The notes under the pieces: model-generated
Database searches by the model: none
What the model saw: the letters and a program-made list of their open reading frames with translations, nothing else
What the model was told of the DNA's origin: nothing
Assembly (NCBI GenBank): GCA_964017145.1
Contig: OZ024844.1
Coordinates: 3,720,001 to 3,784,000 of the forward strand
Source: Agrocybe praecox
Lineage: Eukaryota > Basidiomycota > Agaricomycetes > Agaricales > Agrocybaceae
DNA length: 64,000 nt
Direction: 5' to 3'
Shown: one piece after another, positions 49,312-62,445 of the stretch
How the letters are laid out: each line of letters opens with the position of its first letter
How positions within the stretch are numbered: the first letter of the stretch is position 1
Made by a program: the position numbers and the translations under genes

Positions 49312-50554
49312 TATTAGAAGTGGATAAAATCACTTTATCAGCATTAAGATATACATACATAGACTACATAGTTATTGAAGAGAAAATTAAAGTAACAGAA
49401 GAAATAGAGGATATTGAAGGGGAAGATAGGGATGGAGAAAAATGATGCACGTATCGATGACGCCGACAGACCTAGGGTGCCGGCTTTTTCGTCATGTGCA
49501 TAACAAAAAATATTGTTTTTTCGCCCACTTCTTTGACCTAATCCGTAACATGCATAACACATCACGGTAATCCCTCAAATCAAAGATCTTACCACCGCTC
49601 GAAAGGGACTCTTGGGAATGTACAAAAAGCGAACAGTAACAATATAATGTGTTCAAGTTCAAGGGGCCGCAGTTCCGCATCGTAGGTCTGAATATGACCT
49701 AATATTAACTTCAGATTGTCAGACACGTCAGCATGTGTTCCACCTCATACTTCAAAAATTTGCCAGCGGTATGACAGTTATTCTTCTCGTGACAGTAGAG
49801 TATTGTAAAGGATGCCGCGAAATCACGACTGATGAAGGTAACTTAAATGTAAAGAGCAATGACGGGTCGCGCCTCTCTTGTGAATATAGCGCATGCTTCG
49901 TAGTATTTTTTGCCACAGTTCATATTCTCTTCACATTTTGATACATATATTTCAGAACATCATGGGAAAATCTAAACTTCTCCATGTTTTTCGGATCTTG
50001 TGATAAGCACCTCTCCCAAGGTTCTGTGTATGCGATATTTGCACTTAATGAATGAATTAATCAGTTTGTACTTTACAGGGTATAGACACTTTCACAAACT
50101 CTCCCTATTGACCCGGTTTTATCACGTCGTGGGGGCTACCGCCTCAGAGTTCTTGCCATATCCTCGTGACTTTGATATCCATTCAAGAGTCAGCCCTAAT
50201 GTTCGTCTAACAAGTAAGGTCTTAACGAAATTGATCACAATCGATTACGATGTATAATTTGTATGCGCGTGTGATAGGTTTCCTGCAGTCAAACGTTCGA
50301 CCATATGCTGTAGTATTTATCCAAAATAATTATGACATAGTAATGTGACAGTTAATACCAATTTATCTTTTATCTTCGTCGGCTGGTAATCCTTCTCTGG
50401 CCCATTGATTATATCCATGTGCAACGGTACTTCATTTGCATCAGAATCTAATTTTATACGCTCACATCAACAATGTTCAAAAATAACTAATCCTTGTACA
50501 ATATTTAAGGTCGTCCTCACATGCGACTTTCATAAAATAAAAGGATTTTCCCTC

Positions 50555-51461
50555 ATGTTTCGCTCACTAGTTTTCTTACCAGCTTTCGTAGCATCCGCTT
50601 ATGCTCTTGTTTCTGCCGTAGACTCTTCGACTCTAGTATCTGTCGCAACCTACCAGAAGGCGCTCGGCGAGGGCTTCACCAAAGCCATCATCCGTGGCTA
50701 TGAAGAAGCTTGTGGCGTTGGAGGCGAGGTTGACCCAAACTTTGTGGGATCGTACAACAATGCCAGGTCAGCAGGTTATACCGACATCGACACGTACTGG
50801 TTCCCATGCAATGGGTCCGGAAACAACTGCAAATCCTACGCTACCCAGATTGCAGAGCTAGGCGCAACATTCAACTCTCATTCTATGAAGATAGGAACTA
50901 TCTGGATAGATTTAGAGAAGGATGCGGCTATTTGCAATAACGTAAATTTTTACTTAAATTCGTGGGTGATACCATTGATACTCATCCTAATTTTTAGTGG
51001 AACTACGGTACTGCTGGGAATCAGGCTCAGGCTCAGTCGCTTATCTCGGCTATGAAGGCTAGTGGCTTTAATTTCGGTATTTACAGCTCACCAGGTGTAA
51101 GTTCCTTCAAAAACATAGCCGCGTCCATGTTCATAATCTAGTAATAGGAATGGAGTACCCTATTTGGTTCGACATCATTTGTCCTTGACAACGGAGCACC
51201 TCTCTGGTTTGCCACTTTCAACAACGTCGAGGTGAGAGTTAAGAATCCTGTTACAAACCTCCTACTCGTATAGTTAATTATTTTTTACCGCAGACAGTCA
51301 CTTTGGGATCACCATTTGGAGGGTAGGTTGCTCAATTACTAGCTCAATCCATTTTTATGACCAAAAATACGTATATCTATAGATGGACCTCCGCAGTTGG
51401 CCACCAATACACCGACGTGTCCGCTTCAGGACAATTTGATCTCAGCGTTTTCACTAAATGA
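50555..51461 (+). CDS. Secreted GH25 lysozyme-like protein, tandem copy 2
   Basis: Close paralog of the gene at 47602-48516, with the same exon plan. Signal peptide MFRSLVFLPAFVASAYAL from 50555; an in-frame upstream Met at 50405 is not needed. It keeps the acidic residue in AVDSSTLVSVATYQK and the catalytic D-x-E in IGTIWIDLEKDAAICNN, followed after an intron by WNYGTAGNQAQAQSLISAMK, FNFGIYSSPGEWSTLFG, PLWFATFNN and WTSAVGHQYTDVSASGQFD, ending SVFTK (stop 51459-51461); about 225 residues. Coding regions differ at scattered positions while the introns have diverged strongly, so the duplication is not very recent and both copies appear to be under protein-level constraint. Intact. Confidence 0.88.
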
Positions 51462-54400
51462 GACGTTTGGCCGCAGCTACTGGTATTTGATACCACGAAT
51501 TAGTAAACACACACAGTTGTACAATACCTTCGGGGCATGGATATGGAAAATCGAACGAAATACGCCGTAACTTCAGAGCAACTTCAGAGATCAAACTGGG
51601 CCATCCGGATGATTAGTGTTTTGACACACCATGATTCACTGCCGCATGTCTGGTCTTTGCGGACATACAAAAGATGAAAATAAGCTGCTCAATTCTCGGA
51701 CCCGCAGGGATCTGTAAATGCTTAGCGCAGCTGACCGATCCAGCCACCGGAGACGAACGTGTCTGATGTGCAAATCATAGGAGCCACCTGTTATTTAACA
51801 TTCTGTGGAGTTCGTCTGAAAATCGGGAGCAATTTTTGAACGGTTCCTTATTAGGATTGTAGTATTCGAACTTACCTGACGCCAACTAGCATGACTTCGT
51901 TTTCTTTTGGTAGCTTTGGTAGCTGCTGTGAGGCAAGCCCTAGTAATCGATCATTCCAAGAGCGATATGGCTCAAAATGAAATCCTATCTTTCTAGTAGA
52001 CTTACTTGAATGTGAACTTAATCACAGATCAGCTCCGAAGAAGGATAGCTGGAGTTCTCCATGGATAGATGAAGCTCGGAGATTCGTCTTAGTGTGGTTC
52101 TCGAATTGGGTCAGATTATTTGATTTTTTTCCTCACAGAAATCAGACAGCGGAGACAGACGAGGCATGGACTGCGAAGGGAAGCTTAATACGAGGTACAA
52201 AGTGACCATCCTAGCGATACACCGACTCAAATGTTTTCAAAAAACGATATCTGGGATACACAGAAATTCAGACACTTGTTACATATCATGTCGTTGTTTC
52301 TACGTGGGTTCGACGTCGTAAAAAATAGTTTGAATGTGTGCCCATTCTGCCTTTATCTTCAATTAATATGTAGCCAAGCCTTCAAGTAGGCTTTGGAAGC
52401 ATGTAAGATGTAGAATGATGACGGGATAGCTGGGAGATAGGCAACTGCCAACAAACGATCGCCGGGCCCTGGCAGCATCCTTCAGTTCGTAGTCGTACAT
52501 AATTTGAGGGACTTATATTCATTGTGAGTATATGAAATGCTACGCATCTCTGATGGACATTGAAATATTGAACGAAGATCATTAGTGTAAGCGGGGAAGA
52601 TAAGATAAGATAATAATAGCTCCTGACACGCTTCAATAAAGGCTTGCAAGCGAGCACCAAGTAACAGAAATCGAAGAGAAGGGTATACATACGTAGACAA
52701 GTTCTCTGGAACTGGGTTTTCTTCTTTTGTGCCTTTCATGTCAAAGGATCCACAGAAGTATCAACGGGTGACTCAACATCGGAAGGAACAGGGCTACTGA
52801 GTATCTGATAGAAGGTTGTCTGAATGCTGTTTGACTGAATTGACAGTCGGTGAATTATTCTTCTGTGAGTATTTATCGGACTCCCAGGAGACGATTGGAC
52901 AGGTACTGACTCGGCCATACCATATTCGTTAGATGTAACTGCAAATCTATGTCAATGTCAACAAAAGTGTATGCCGCGGTAGAATTGGACGAACTTGTCC
53001 GTGAGACATTTGTCGTATTCTCTAGGACAGAAGTTGACCTCCATCAAGGATAGGAGAAGCAGTACCAGCTAGCTTTGGAAGCTCTGAATGAAATTATGAG
53101 TTCAGTTCCCTCATAAATGCACGGGGATCGACATCGTTTCTTATTGTATTCCTTCGCTTTCTTTGGGGATATGGATTCGCTAGTCAAGGATGCTTAGCCT
53201 CAAGGCGGAGGAAGAGGCGGAGGTTCGCTAGAGATGACCTGAAGACTTTGCCTTTCCTACCAACACGTTTAATTACTCGTCTATGGAGTGTGGAACTCTT
53301 GGGAAGCAGTACATAAAAGCCAGCGGGACTGAATTGAATTTATGCGTATACAAAGTACATTAAAAGAATAAACGACAGAGAAAAAGAAATTGAGTCCCAG
53401 ACCAAGTGACAGTGTCATGGGAATTGGGGAAATGATATACATGGGAATGAGCCTGAAAAAGGATTGCCTCGTGGCTTAAGATACGGGCCTGTCTATATTT
53501 ATTACCACCTTCAACCTTGATGCGTGGTCCAGCCGACGCGCCTTCGCTCCCGGACGCAGACCGAGAGCCGAGGACGTTTGGCGGCAATAAATAAGTAGGT
53601 ATCAGAGGGGATCAGGTATTTTATCTGTACGCCGCAGTAGAATTTCTGTTCGAAATACAGTATAAGGGATTGCGATTGCGCCATTTTGATGGACTGTGAT
53701 CGCGGCACTGCTCCAATTTCTCAGTGGTCGACGCACCGAGTCCTCGAGTCCTCGACGCAAGACTTATGCAAAAAGGTTAAGGGCCCAGCCGACAGACTAT
53801 TCAAAGCTCGGAATGTGACTTACCGATAGAGGGACGTTGTAAGTGGCGCAAGCAAAATATTGGAGTATCAGTGAAATGCTCTATCCATAAAAGCAATTAC
53901 AATACCATGCCAAGTCGAACGTCAAGCGTTCTGGCCAATTATCATATGTACGAGGAGTAGCTGCTATGCTACCGTGGCTCGACGACGCTTATGTACCTGG
54001 AGAGTACTACGTCGCAGTGCGGTGTATATACATGACGACGGCAGAATATAACGATGATATATGGAACTTCAAATACTTCGTTGGCATGTAACAGCTTCAA
54101 GGCGTTAGATTGAGATGAAAGAAGTGCATAATGCTACGAAGACAGAAGTAGAGGACGAATGTTCAAACCTGGCCCCTGAGTAAGCGAAATATTGTCGTCG
54201 AGCGACGTCTCGGAGGGATTGAGCCGTTTAAGGAAAAGAAGAAGGTTGAGTATGCTTAACTAACTCCGTAGTTATCTGTTCTTTGACTCTCAAAAGGAAT
54301 TCTGGCAGACTATTCGACTTGTAAACAATTCTGCAAACACGCCACGTTGGCCGGATGTTCATTCCTGCTCAGAATGGAATAAAATTCGAGATAAAATATG

Positions 54401-57400
54401 CGTTTTATTGATATGATCCATGAAATGATGGGCTAATGTTACTTGCGGAGAACGGTATACGAAGTCCGAATTCTATGGAATCGATCTGAATGTGTGTGTA
54501 TAGAAATTGAATTAGAGGTACTGCAGTCAAGTAAGGTAAGGTTCGGCATAAGTCCTGAGATAAGTCAAAAAAGGCAATGTTCCAATGGTTAAGGTACGTA
54601 AGCAGACGACCCAAACTTACAAACTCTGGATTGATCTAACATCATGGTTCTCCAATCACTGATAAGCAGAATACTAATCAGTAATACTAGGACGTTGCAA
54701 GGTTGAAACTAGACTAAGCCTGATTTTTGGTCTGTGTTGATCTGCGGAAGGATCCGGGAGGGGGGTAAGATACTTACTAGTGTTGTGTAAGGCTGTAGGT
54801 CTAAGGTAAGTATACTTAGCTACAAGACATCCGGAAGGACGACCTCCGAGCCTATCTAGAGACTCCGAAACGAGGACTCGACACCTGGTTATCTTTATCA
54901 CTTTGATTTTTATAAGGTTATGGCATGCCAAGGCCCAAGTTACGGGGACGACCACTACGACGACAACGGCAGCGGCGGAAAAAACGAAAACGACGATGAT
55001 GGTGAGATACGATGTGTATCAATCAACAACTTAGGGGAGGGTTGCTGACGGGACGGGACGGGATCGTAGGATACATGTCTGTCAGTCTGTCTAGCCTCCG
55101 TTGTCATAGTCGGGAATCGGGATAGCCATGATTTATGATTGAATTAGTACTTGGTAAGTTAGACTTGGGGTTTTTTTGTTCAAGTTTCGATACTGAATCG
55201 TTTCGCTCGACTCGACGTGTGTACGTGAAACCATTAACGCCTAGACCTAGGTAAATAAATAAATAAGCAAGCACAATCTTAGGATGAGGCACTTTTGTTT
55301 TTCCCTGCGCCTGACGTGAACGTGAATGATAGGGATTCAGAAGATAGACTCTTCTGAAGCATCAGCGGTATAAGCTCGTTGGCAAGAGGATGCGGACCAC
55401 GTTTTACTCTATTTATCATGCCTGTGAACGGACCCGGAGGATGTTTTTCCTACTAGTACTCTGTAGCCTAGGGGCCGCCTAATAGTATACTAGTAGCAAT
55501 GTACCCAAGTATACTTACCACTACTATCAGTACCGCAGCTCGAGTGTCCCGTACCGGTGGGGACGAGTAAAGAGAAGCACATATTATTTATTATTTTATC
55601 ATGCGCGATTTCAAGTTCTATGCAGTGCACGGCATATTTTTATCTTTTGATATTTATTAATAGTACTTTACTAGACATGGGCATCGGCCAACGGTCATGT
55701 TCAGGTTCTTTTTTAATATAATTGACTGAGCGAGTGGACAAGTTTTTGACTTGATAAGGGAGGGGATGATGCGAAGAGGCATCGATGCCGACGACGATCA
55801 TACGTACTAGTCTGTGAAATTGGCATATCCATTTGACAATGTTCATGCCGATGTATGTATTGTATTACGGACGCCATTGTCGTCTGACTAGCATCGTCAC
55901 CTGCGTCCGGCGGGCATCTCGGACATGATGAGAAAAGTAATATTCTTGAGTTTAAACTTTGAACTCGTGCATAGCACGTCGGCTTTGCTGTCTATGGAAA
56001 GAGAAGATCGAAAGAAAGACGAGAAAGGAAAAACAAGGAAGCCAAGGGCGGCATGTTAATGTTTCGGGTGCTCTGTCTAATCATGTTACATATCAAGTTA
56101 GGTATGGCCCAGAAATTCTATAAGATCATAATCACAAGAACCAATATCAATACAGTACGGCGTTGGATTTGACAGAGAACTTTGATTATTTGTTTATTCT
56201 ATTGTGAGTCCTGACTGACTCACTGACTCACTTGCTGCTATTTAGGGGAGAGGCCGGCGAATGTTCGAATGTTATCTTTCAATCATGAATCAATCGTAGG
56301 TACGTGAACGTGAGCGTGATCGAGTCTTGTGGTGGACTCTGGGTAGGCTGGGGTAGGATAAATTAGGGCGATATAGGCAGCTATGCTATGATACAGTGTA
56401 CGTACGTAGTATGTAAGAGTATGACTGATGACTATGATGTAGTTGGAATATAGGAGCTGGTCAGAACGGAAATGGATTATCAGACGCTGATATGATTTGA
56501 TGGATGCATACTGCTTGCTATGTATACACTGTATATGTGTATACGTGGGTACCCATACCGCTGGGTAGATTTGAGATTATCATTTATTTTCGAGTGGGGA
56601 AGAATATCTGATGGAATTAAATAAGCCAAATACAAGAACGTGAACTCTTCTTCTGGAGAGATTCCTTTCTGGGAAGAGGACGAACACAACATACCTGTGT
56701 TGAATTTAAATATCAACAAACCACCTCCGGGAATAAGACGAGAAAAGCGATACCCATCCATCATCATCGTCATCGTCATCTCGCGACGCCGGGGACGCGC
56801 GGACGGATGGAATGTTCAGTCCAGAGAGAGTCGATCATGATGTGTCCGTCCCCGTCCTGCTGTTGTTGGAGTTAGAGATAAAATTAGAGCCTTCTTCGAA
56901 GCATAGAGAACAAAGTAAGCAGCATAGCACACACATAGGACTCCGTAGGAGAGACGGGGTAAACAAATAACTGATAGAAACTGATAGGAAGGCATGGAAT
57001 TGGACTCTGAGAGAGACGTACGTGCTGCATGATGCATGATGACGCATGTCGGTGTAGGGTTTGTAATCAGAATTAGCAACGAATGCGAGTTTTGCGAGAG
57101 CTATAACGAGCGCTAGCTTGACCGAGGGGTGTTTTGGCGATGATAACATGTGTTTTCTTAATTTTAGCGCCGGTCATAGAATCTGTCACTTTCGTTTGAT
57201 CGACGTACTTTCTGATCGTACTACCTCCTGATTGATCCTGATCGTACTCATACGTATGTATTTAGGTATGTAGGTATGGGTACAACTCGACGAGGGGATC
57301 GTTTGAAGTCGTGATAGCATATGATAGTTATATATATGCTATTCCGTTCAAACTTCAGCTTCAGAGCAGAGCCTCTGGATTCGGAATCGAATCTCGGCAT

Positions 57401-59229
57401 TGCAAGTAAGCGGAATCCGGAGGAAGAGGGAGGAGGGCAGGGGACACCGTCACACCTTACGTACCGCCGGTGCTTAGTTAAATATATAAACGAGTTTACT
57501 GTGATCTACGAACACGTTTGAGCTGAGCATTTCGTATGTACCATCACTACTACCGCTCCGTTCCGTGCCGCGGCTTGTACGCGTACGCTGATGCTGCCGG
57601 TGGTCATCACAATGATGGACTCATCATCACATCACACCACGGCGCTTAAATTGGGGGTCTTGTATTCTTCGCTTCGAAGTTTGAATATCACGGTGTAAAA
57701 TAGTTTTGTGGGAATGCGAGTGGTTATCGTGTGGTGTCGTGTGCGTGTAAGGTATTCTAGTTGCGGTATTCCAGTCTAAGAGGTCGAGCACAGTGCATGT
57801 GTACACGACGGCGTGGGTATGGTACATGTGCATGTACTACCATTAAATATACCTCGTACTCAAATTCAAGCTCTAACAGACTAGTATTAAGTGATAGCTC
57901 GTGAATTTTTTCAATTGGGTGATAACAGAAGTGGTGGATTCTTCAAGGGGCAGTGCTGTGCAGATGGGTAGGGGTATAATAGGAACTTTAGGAGTATCTA
58001 GTAGTACTAGGTCTGTCATAATTTATCATGATACACACAGACGCGTATACTAGTTCACAATGTTCTTCCTGGGATGAACTTTATCATCCATGATGGGTGA
58101 ACGCTGAACGTTGAACGTTGAATTCTCACATGCGTGCATGTGTGATATTGCACTAAATGTCATAATCATTCTGTTAGGTCCTGCAGTGTCAAGTTCGGCT
58201 TATAAGCCGCCTGTGGTGCTGTCTAAACATAATCACAACCACTGCGTCCTGTACGCACTTAGAATGTATGTTCAAACGTTCATCTTGCTTGATTTTAATT
58301 TTCAACTGAATTGCCAGCGGAGCAAGTGCGACTCAAGAGCAGAGGTGCGCGCGTATGGGATAGTGCGTTGTGGCTCAGTTAACCTGTGGGTATGATGTGT
58401 ATAGTGGTAATATCTTATCTTACCCATGTCGAAGTGCTAGGGATCAGAATCAGATATCGATCAGAGCTAGGATGATTGGGCTAGTACTAGTGAGTTGAGC
58501 GTGCACTGCATGACGAGTTGGATTGGGAAAGCGCGTGAGATGGGATAAGGCTTAAGGTAGAGATAAGGGTTCAGGATGCCTAGTACTTACTGACAAGGCA
58601 CGAGGGCGGTGGGAGATTAGATTGGACTAGGCTAGTACTGACATATATTAATTAGACATAAGTGGACTAGCCTGCTAGATACTAGCTACCTGGACGTGAG
58701 AGGGTGCCTGATGAGTGTGCGTATGTAGTGCGGTGACTTGGAAGGAAGTACTTGGACGTGAATGCGCAGTGTTGGATGTTGACGTGAACTCGAAGGATGA
58801 TCGATGATCAATAGGATAGGACAAGGAGGGAGGATCACAGAGAGAGGAATGTCTGGGATCGCAGTTACACGTCGTTGAATTTGATATATTCTATTCAATG
58901 TCTGTCTGGTCTGTCTGCTGAACTTCAAGTCAACTTCAAGTCGTTCGTTTAGTTGTAACTCGTAAAGTACAGTACAGAGCCCGTCGCGTGGGCATCTCCA
59001 TTTGGGATATTTCCTAATTCCAATTGCAATCGAAATAATAAATATATGTATGTATAAATAAGTAAATAAATAAACACCCAAAAGTATTCTTGGGGGTGCC
59101 TAATCCTGGTATGTACTCGGGGGTGATAAACCGTTTTACCGGAGGGGGGTCGGGCCAACAGATATGATCTATAACCCTAACCTTGAGAATGTCGGCTTGT
59201 CGGATTGGCAGGTAACGTAAGGGAGGGAT
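51462..59229. other. Gene-poor region (7.8 kb)
   Basis: No gene could be supported. Minus-strand frames at about 52382-52918 (SSPVPSDVESPVDTSVDPLT) and 53360-53708 (LGSRSASGSEGASAG) have protein-like composition but no domain, start or splice linkage, so a small orphan gene is possible. The stretch 54-59 kb is unusually rich in CTAGTAC, TACTAGT and ACTAGT words and in short palindromes. GATAA repeats occur near 52599. It most likely includes distal regulatory DNA of the bHLH gene. Confidence 0.45.
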
Positions 59230-60894
59230 TGCATTGTATTTCCCCATATTGAAAGCGTGGATAAGTATTACATACATAGCTTCCCCTGCTTTTTGCTTTT
59301 CCTTATCCTTATCCCCCTCCTTGTCTGTCTGTCCCTGTCCCTCCCCGTCCGGTCGGTCCACCAACGTCCACGTTCTCGGTCGTCTACCAAGGTGTAACAG
59401 CCCCAAGTTCGAGTTCATCCACCAACGAATTGGAACACATACACCTTTTTGATGCAAGTCGTGCTCTGATAAAGCCTTAGTGCGCTCAAGACCCTTTTCG
59501 GGCTTTCTTTCCCCCCCCCCCCCTCCCCCGCCTCTTCATCAACCCCGACTTTTGACCCCTGCTGTGATTAGGATACCGCCTGGAGTGAGTTTTTTCTGCT
59601 TTCTTTTTTGTTCTTTGCGAGTCTTTGCATGCTCGTTCGATACTTTTTTCTTGCCTTGTTCTTCTATGGAGTCGTGTGATCACGATAGGATGCGTAGAAG
59701 GATACGTTTCAAGGGCGACCCGACGTTTCGCACCCACTTCATTCCGGACTCGCGGAGCCTGTTAGTTAGGCCCTCTGTTCGTGCCTGTGCATCCTCTGCG
59801 GAGTGCCCGCCCTCCGCTACGCTGTGGACGGGTGGGTGGATAGATACTTTGCCCAACAGCGATGTCAGCGCCGCTTCTTTCTCTCTCTTGCCCTGGGCTT
59901 TTCCTTTCTTCTTCACTTGGTTAGATTACGCTATGTCTGTCCAGAGTTGGATCCGGACGGCGCGGGAGATCCATTTATCCTCCCCTCCTATTTGTGTTCT
60001 CCATCGCGCCAACTCCCCGTCCGTCCGCCACCGCCGCTGCCATGTCTTGGTAGGCCGACGCCGACGCCGACGATACAATCCATTTTTGGAACGTACATAA
60101 TCGTGACTACGCCGGATGTTGGTTTTGCCCTGCTACCTTTTTTTTTTTCCGCTGACGTCAGGCTTATTTTATTCGACGATGTTTTTCCGCTTTGCTTTGA
60201 TTTGGATTTGAGAGGTTTTGGTTCGCTGGCCATTTATTTTATTCCTGGCTTTGAAATCATTTTATTCCGATCCTTCCTTTCTCCTTACACTTTTCTCCTT
60301 CCCTTTCCTTCCTACCTCTTACTCACCCGCACCCTCTACACAGATCTCGCGACCCTAACCAGCCTCACACGACCCGCCCTTTTCCTCCACGCAAAAAAAG
60401 AAAGCAGCAAGCAAGCAGCAAGCAGCAAACAATACCCGCAAAGAAGGAGATTATCTCTGATTCCCCCACACCGACTACATATCCTCGACCCGCCCAAACC
60501 CGGACTCGGAGAAAGAAGTACGCTTGAGCCCTGCTCGCGACAATTTTTCTGTTGGACATACATCATACGCATACGCTTTTTAGCGCACGAAAGACAGCAA
60601 CGTCTACGACCTTTTCACCCTACACTTTCACTTTTCGCCCTTACACCCTTTCCTCGCACTCGAGCCCATTCACCCGATAAGAAAAGGAGAGGCATCCGCT
60701 GAGTAATCGCGTACCTCGACTTTGGTTATCAACGACTTTATTTCACGCTTTTACCCCTCGTCATTCGACACCGACACCGACATATACTAATCGTCGACTT
60801 TCTTTCATCTTCGAGGATCCCAACGAAGAAGAGCAGCAAATACAACAAACACTCGTCACTCTTTATACACACTTATACCAACTCAATCCCCTTT

Positions 60895-60919
60895 TATCTA
60901 TCTATCTATCTATCTATCT
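60895..60919 (+). repeat. (TATC)n microsatellite in the bHLH leader
   Basis: About six tandem TATC units immediately before the leader intron. This is a direct reading of the sequence. Confidence 0.9.
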
Positions 60920-60925
60920 CTTGAG

Positions 60926-60983
60926 GTACGTATATGCGCTTTTATATGCATGCCTAACACTGAAAGCTGACTTTTTCGTGCAG
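60926..60983 (+). other. Probable 5'-UTR intron of the bHLH gene
   Basis: 58 bases from GTACGTATATG to TTTTTCGTGCAG, with a branch-like CTAAC/CTGAC in between (GCCTAACAC and GCTGACTT). It has consensus fungal donor and acceptor sites and typical size, and ends 62 bases before the ATG at 61046. Confidence 0.65.
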
Positions 60984-61045
60984 ACAGAATAAACCGATAA
61001 CCCACAAAAAACCCACATATCAACATCAACATCAACACCTGTACA

Positions 61046-62445
61046 ATGGCAATGACGCTCCCGCTCTCGCCTACATCTCCTCTGTCCGATGCACCGCCTA
61101 CTAGTGCTGGTGCGAGCCCGCCTGCGCTGGGGGCTGCACTACCTTCCTCTGGGAAGAGTGAGACTGATGGTGGAAATAGTGCCAATGGAAATGGAAATTC
61201 GAACACGAAAAATGAAATTAAAGATGGGGCGAAGACCGAAGGAGGAGCGAAGGAGAAGGAGGGAGGTGCGAAGGAGGGAGTTAAAGATGCGAAGGATGCG
61301 AAGGATGCGAAAGAGGGTGCTGCTGGGGCTGCTAACGCAGCGAACATGAAGCGCAAGCCAAGCCGACGAGCGAATACAGCTGAGAGGCGGGCGACGCATA
61401 ATGCTGTTGAGAGGCAGAGGAGGGAGACGCTCAACGGGAGGTTTTTGGTATGTCTTTGTATTTTTCGAAAGAAAAAAAAACTAACACACTTTCCTACCAA
61501 CAGGACCTAGCCGCTCTCCTCCCTAACCTCTCCCAAATCCGACGTCCCTCCAAATCGTCCATCGTCAACTCTTCCATCGCGCACATCCACGCGTCGCGCC
61601 GACACCGGCTCATGGCGTCGACCCAACTGCGAATCATGAAGCACGAAGCTGACGCGCTCCGCCGTGAGCTCAATGAATGGCGTGATCGGGCCGGCATCCC
61701 ACGCGTCGAGGAGCCAGTGAGGGGCGAGCAGTTCGCCATGGTCCTCAGTGGGGAGTTGGAGTTGGTCGGTGTTGTAGGAGGTGTTGGGGAAGAAGGCGAG
61801 GATGAGGATGAGGATGGGATGTTGGGTGTAGGGGGCGGTGATATGGATGATTCTGAAGGAGGAGGTGGAGGAGGAGGGATGAGGCAGACGTATAACCTTG
61901 CGGGCATGGAGGGCGTCGAGGAGGAGTTTACCGCTGCTGCTGCGGCGGCGGCGGCTGTTGCTGCTATGGGAGGATATTCGGGTGGTGCTTCGACGATGTT
62001 GCCCCCGCCGCCTGCGCCCAGCTCGGCGATGCATCATGGACATCATATGCATCCTCATCATCACGCTCAGCAGCAGCAACATCATCACCACCAGCAACAG
62101 CAGCAGATGATGTACCACCATGCTCAGCAGCAGCAGCAGGCGCACCATCATCAACAGATGCAGTTCCACCATGCACAAGCTCAGCAGATGGCATATGGCG
62201 GCCATCCACTGGCGTCGCACTCCAATTCCAATGGGTACCCTCACCCACACCCTTCTCACCATGGACACTACGGCAACGGCAGTGCGGACATGGACGATGC
62301 ACGGTTCGCAGCTATCCTGTTGAAGGGCGCGTCGTCGACGTCCCCGACTTCGAGTGGTAATCCGTTTGCGCATAATTTGCCTGGGGGAGGAGGGAGTAGA
62401 CCGGGGACGGGGGAGTTTGGGAGAGATAGGGAGAGGGTGAGTTGA
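61046..62445 (+). CDS. Basic helix-loop-helix transcription factor with His/Gln- and Ala-rich tail
   Basis: Predicted nuclear factor binding E-box DNA. Start MAMTLPLSPTSPLSD at 61046, then a Ser/Pro-rich and an Ala/Lys/Glu-rich segment (KDAKDAKDAKEGAAGA). The basic region is RRATHNAVERQRRETLNGRF, with the H/E/R DNA contacts of E-box-binding bHLH proteins. An intron (about 61448-61503) lies inside helix 1, and DLAALLPNLSQIRRPSKSSI and VNSSIAHIHASRRHRLMAS complete the loop and helix 2; helix 2 continues into a coiled-coil-like stretch (LRIMKHEADALRRELNEW). The C-terminal half has an acidic/Gly run, nine Ala residues with one Val, and a His/Gln-rich region (near 62030-62280). The frame stops at 62443-62445, but that end (GAGAGG-GTGAGT) is also a perfect splice donor, so a further 3' exon is possible. 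About 450 residues. Confidence 0.85.

Larger units (their letters stand above)
48517..50554. other. Spacer between GH25 copies, carrying two non-autonomous elements
   Basis: No gene recognised. It holds the second copy of the short SINE-like element (about 48792-48980) and a MITE (49059-49311), both described separately. The rest is AT-rich; the 3' part should contain the promoter of GH25 copy 2. Confidence 0.6.
59230..61045 (+). promoter_or_regulatory. Pyrimidine-rich promoter and long leader of the bHLH gene
   Basis: The plus strand changes abruptly to long C/T-rich tracts (for example 13 consecutive C at 59511-59523, and TTTTCCTTC-type runs at 60270-60330), as is common around fungal transcription starts. 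Large plus-strand frames inside it (59480-60100, 59803-60702) are explained by this skew and overlap each other. Just before the coding start the leader contains a (TATC)n tract and an apparent intron, so transcription probably begins upstream of 60900. Confidence 0.5.

Noticed and set aside
59803..60702. Long plus-strand open frame of 299 codons
   Set aside because: It lies in strongly pyrimidine-biased leader DNA, overlaps another long frame at 59480-60100, and its product is low-complexity Phe/Leu/Pro/Arg without a domain.
61507..62373. Long antisense frame of 288 codons opposite the bHLH gene
   Set aside because: It is a shadow of the repetitive CAC/CAG-rich coding strand; it encodes only Met/Leu/Ser/Arg-rich repeats.
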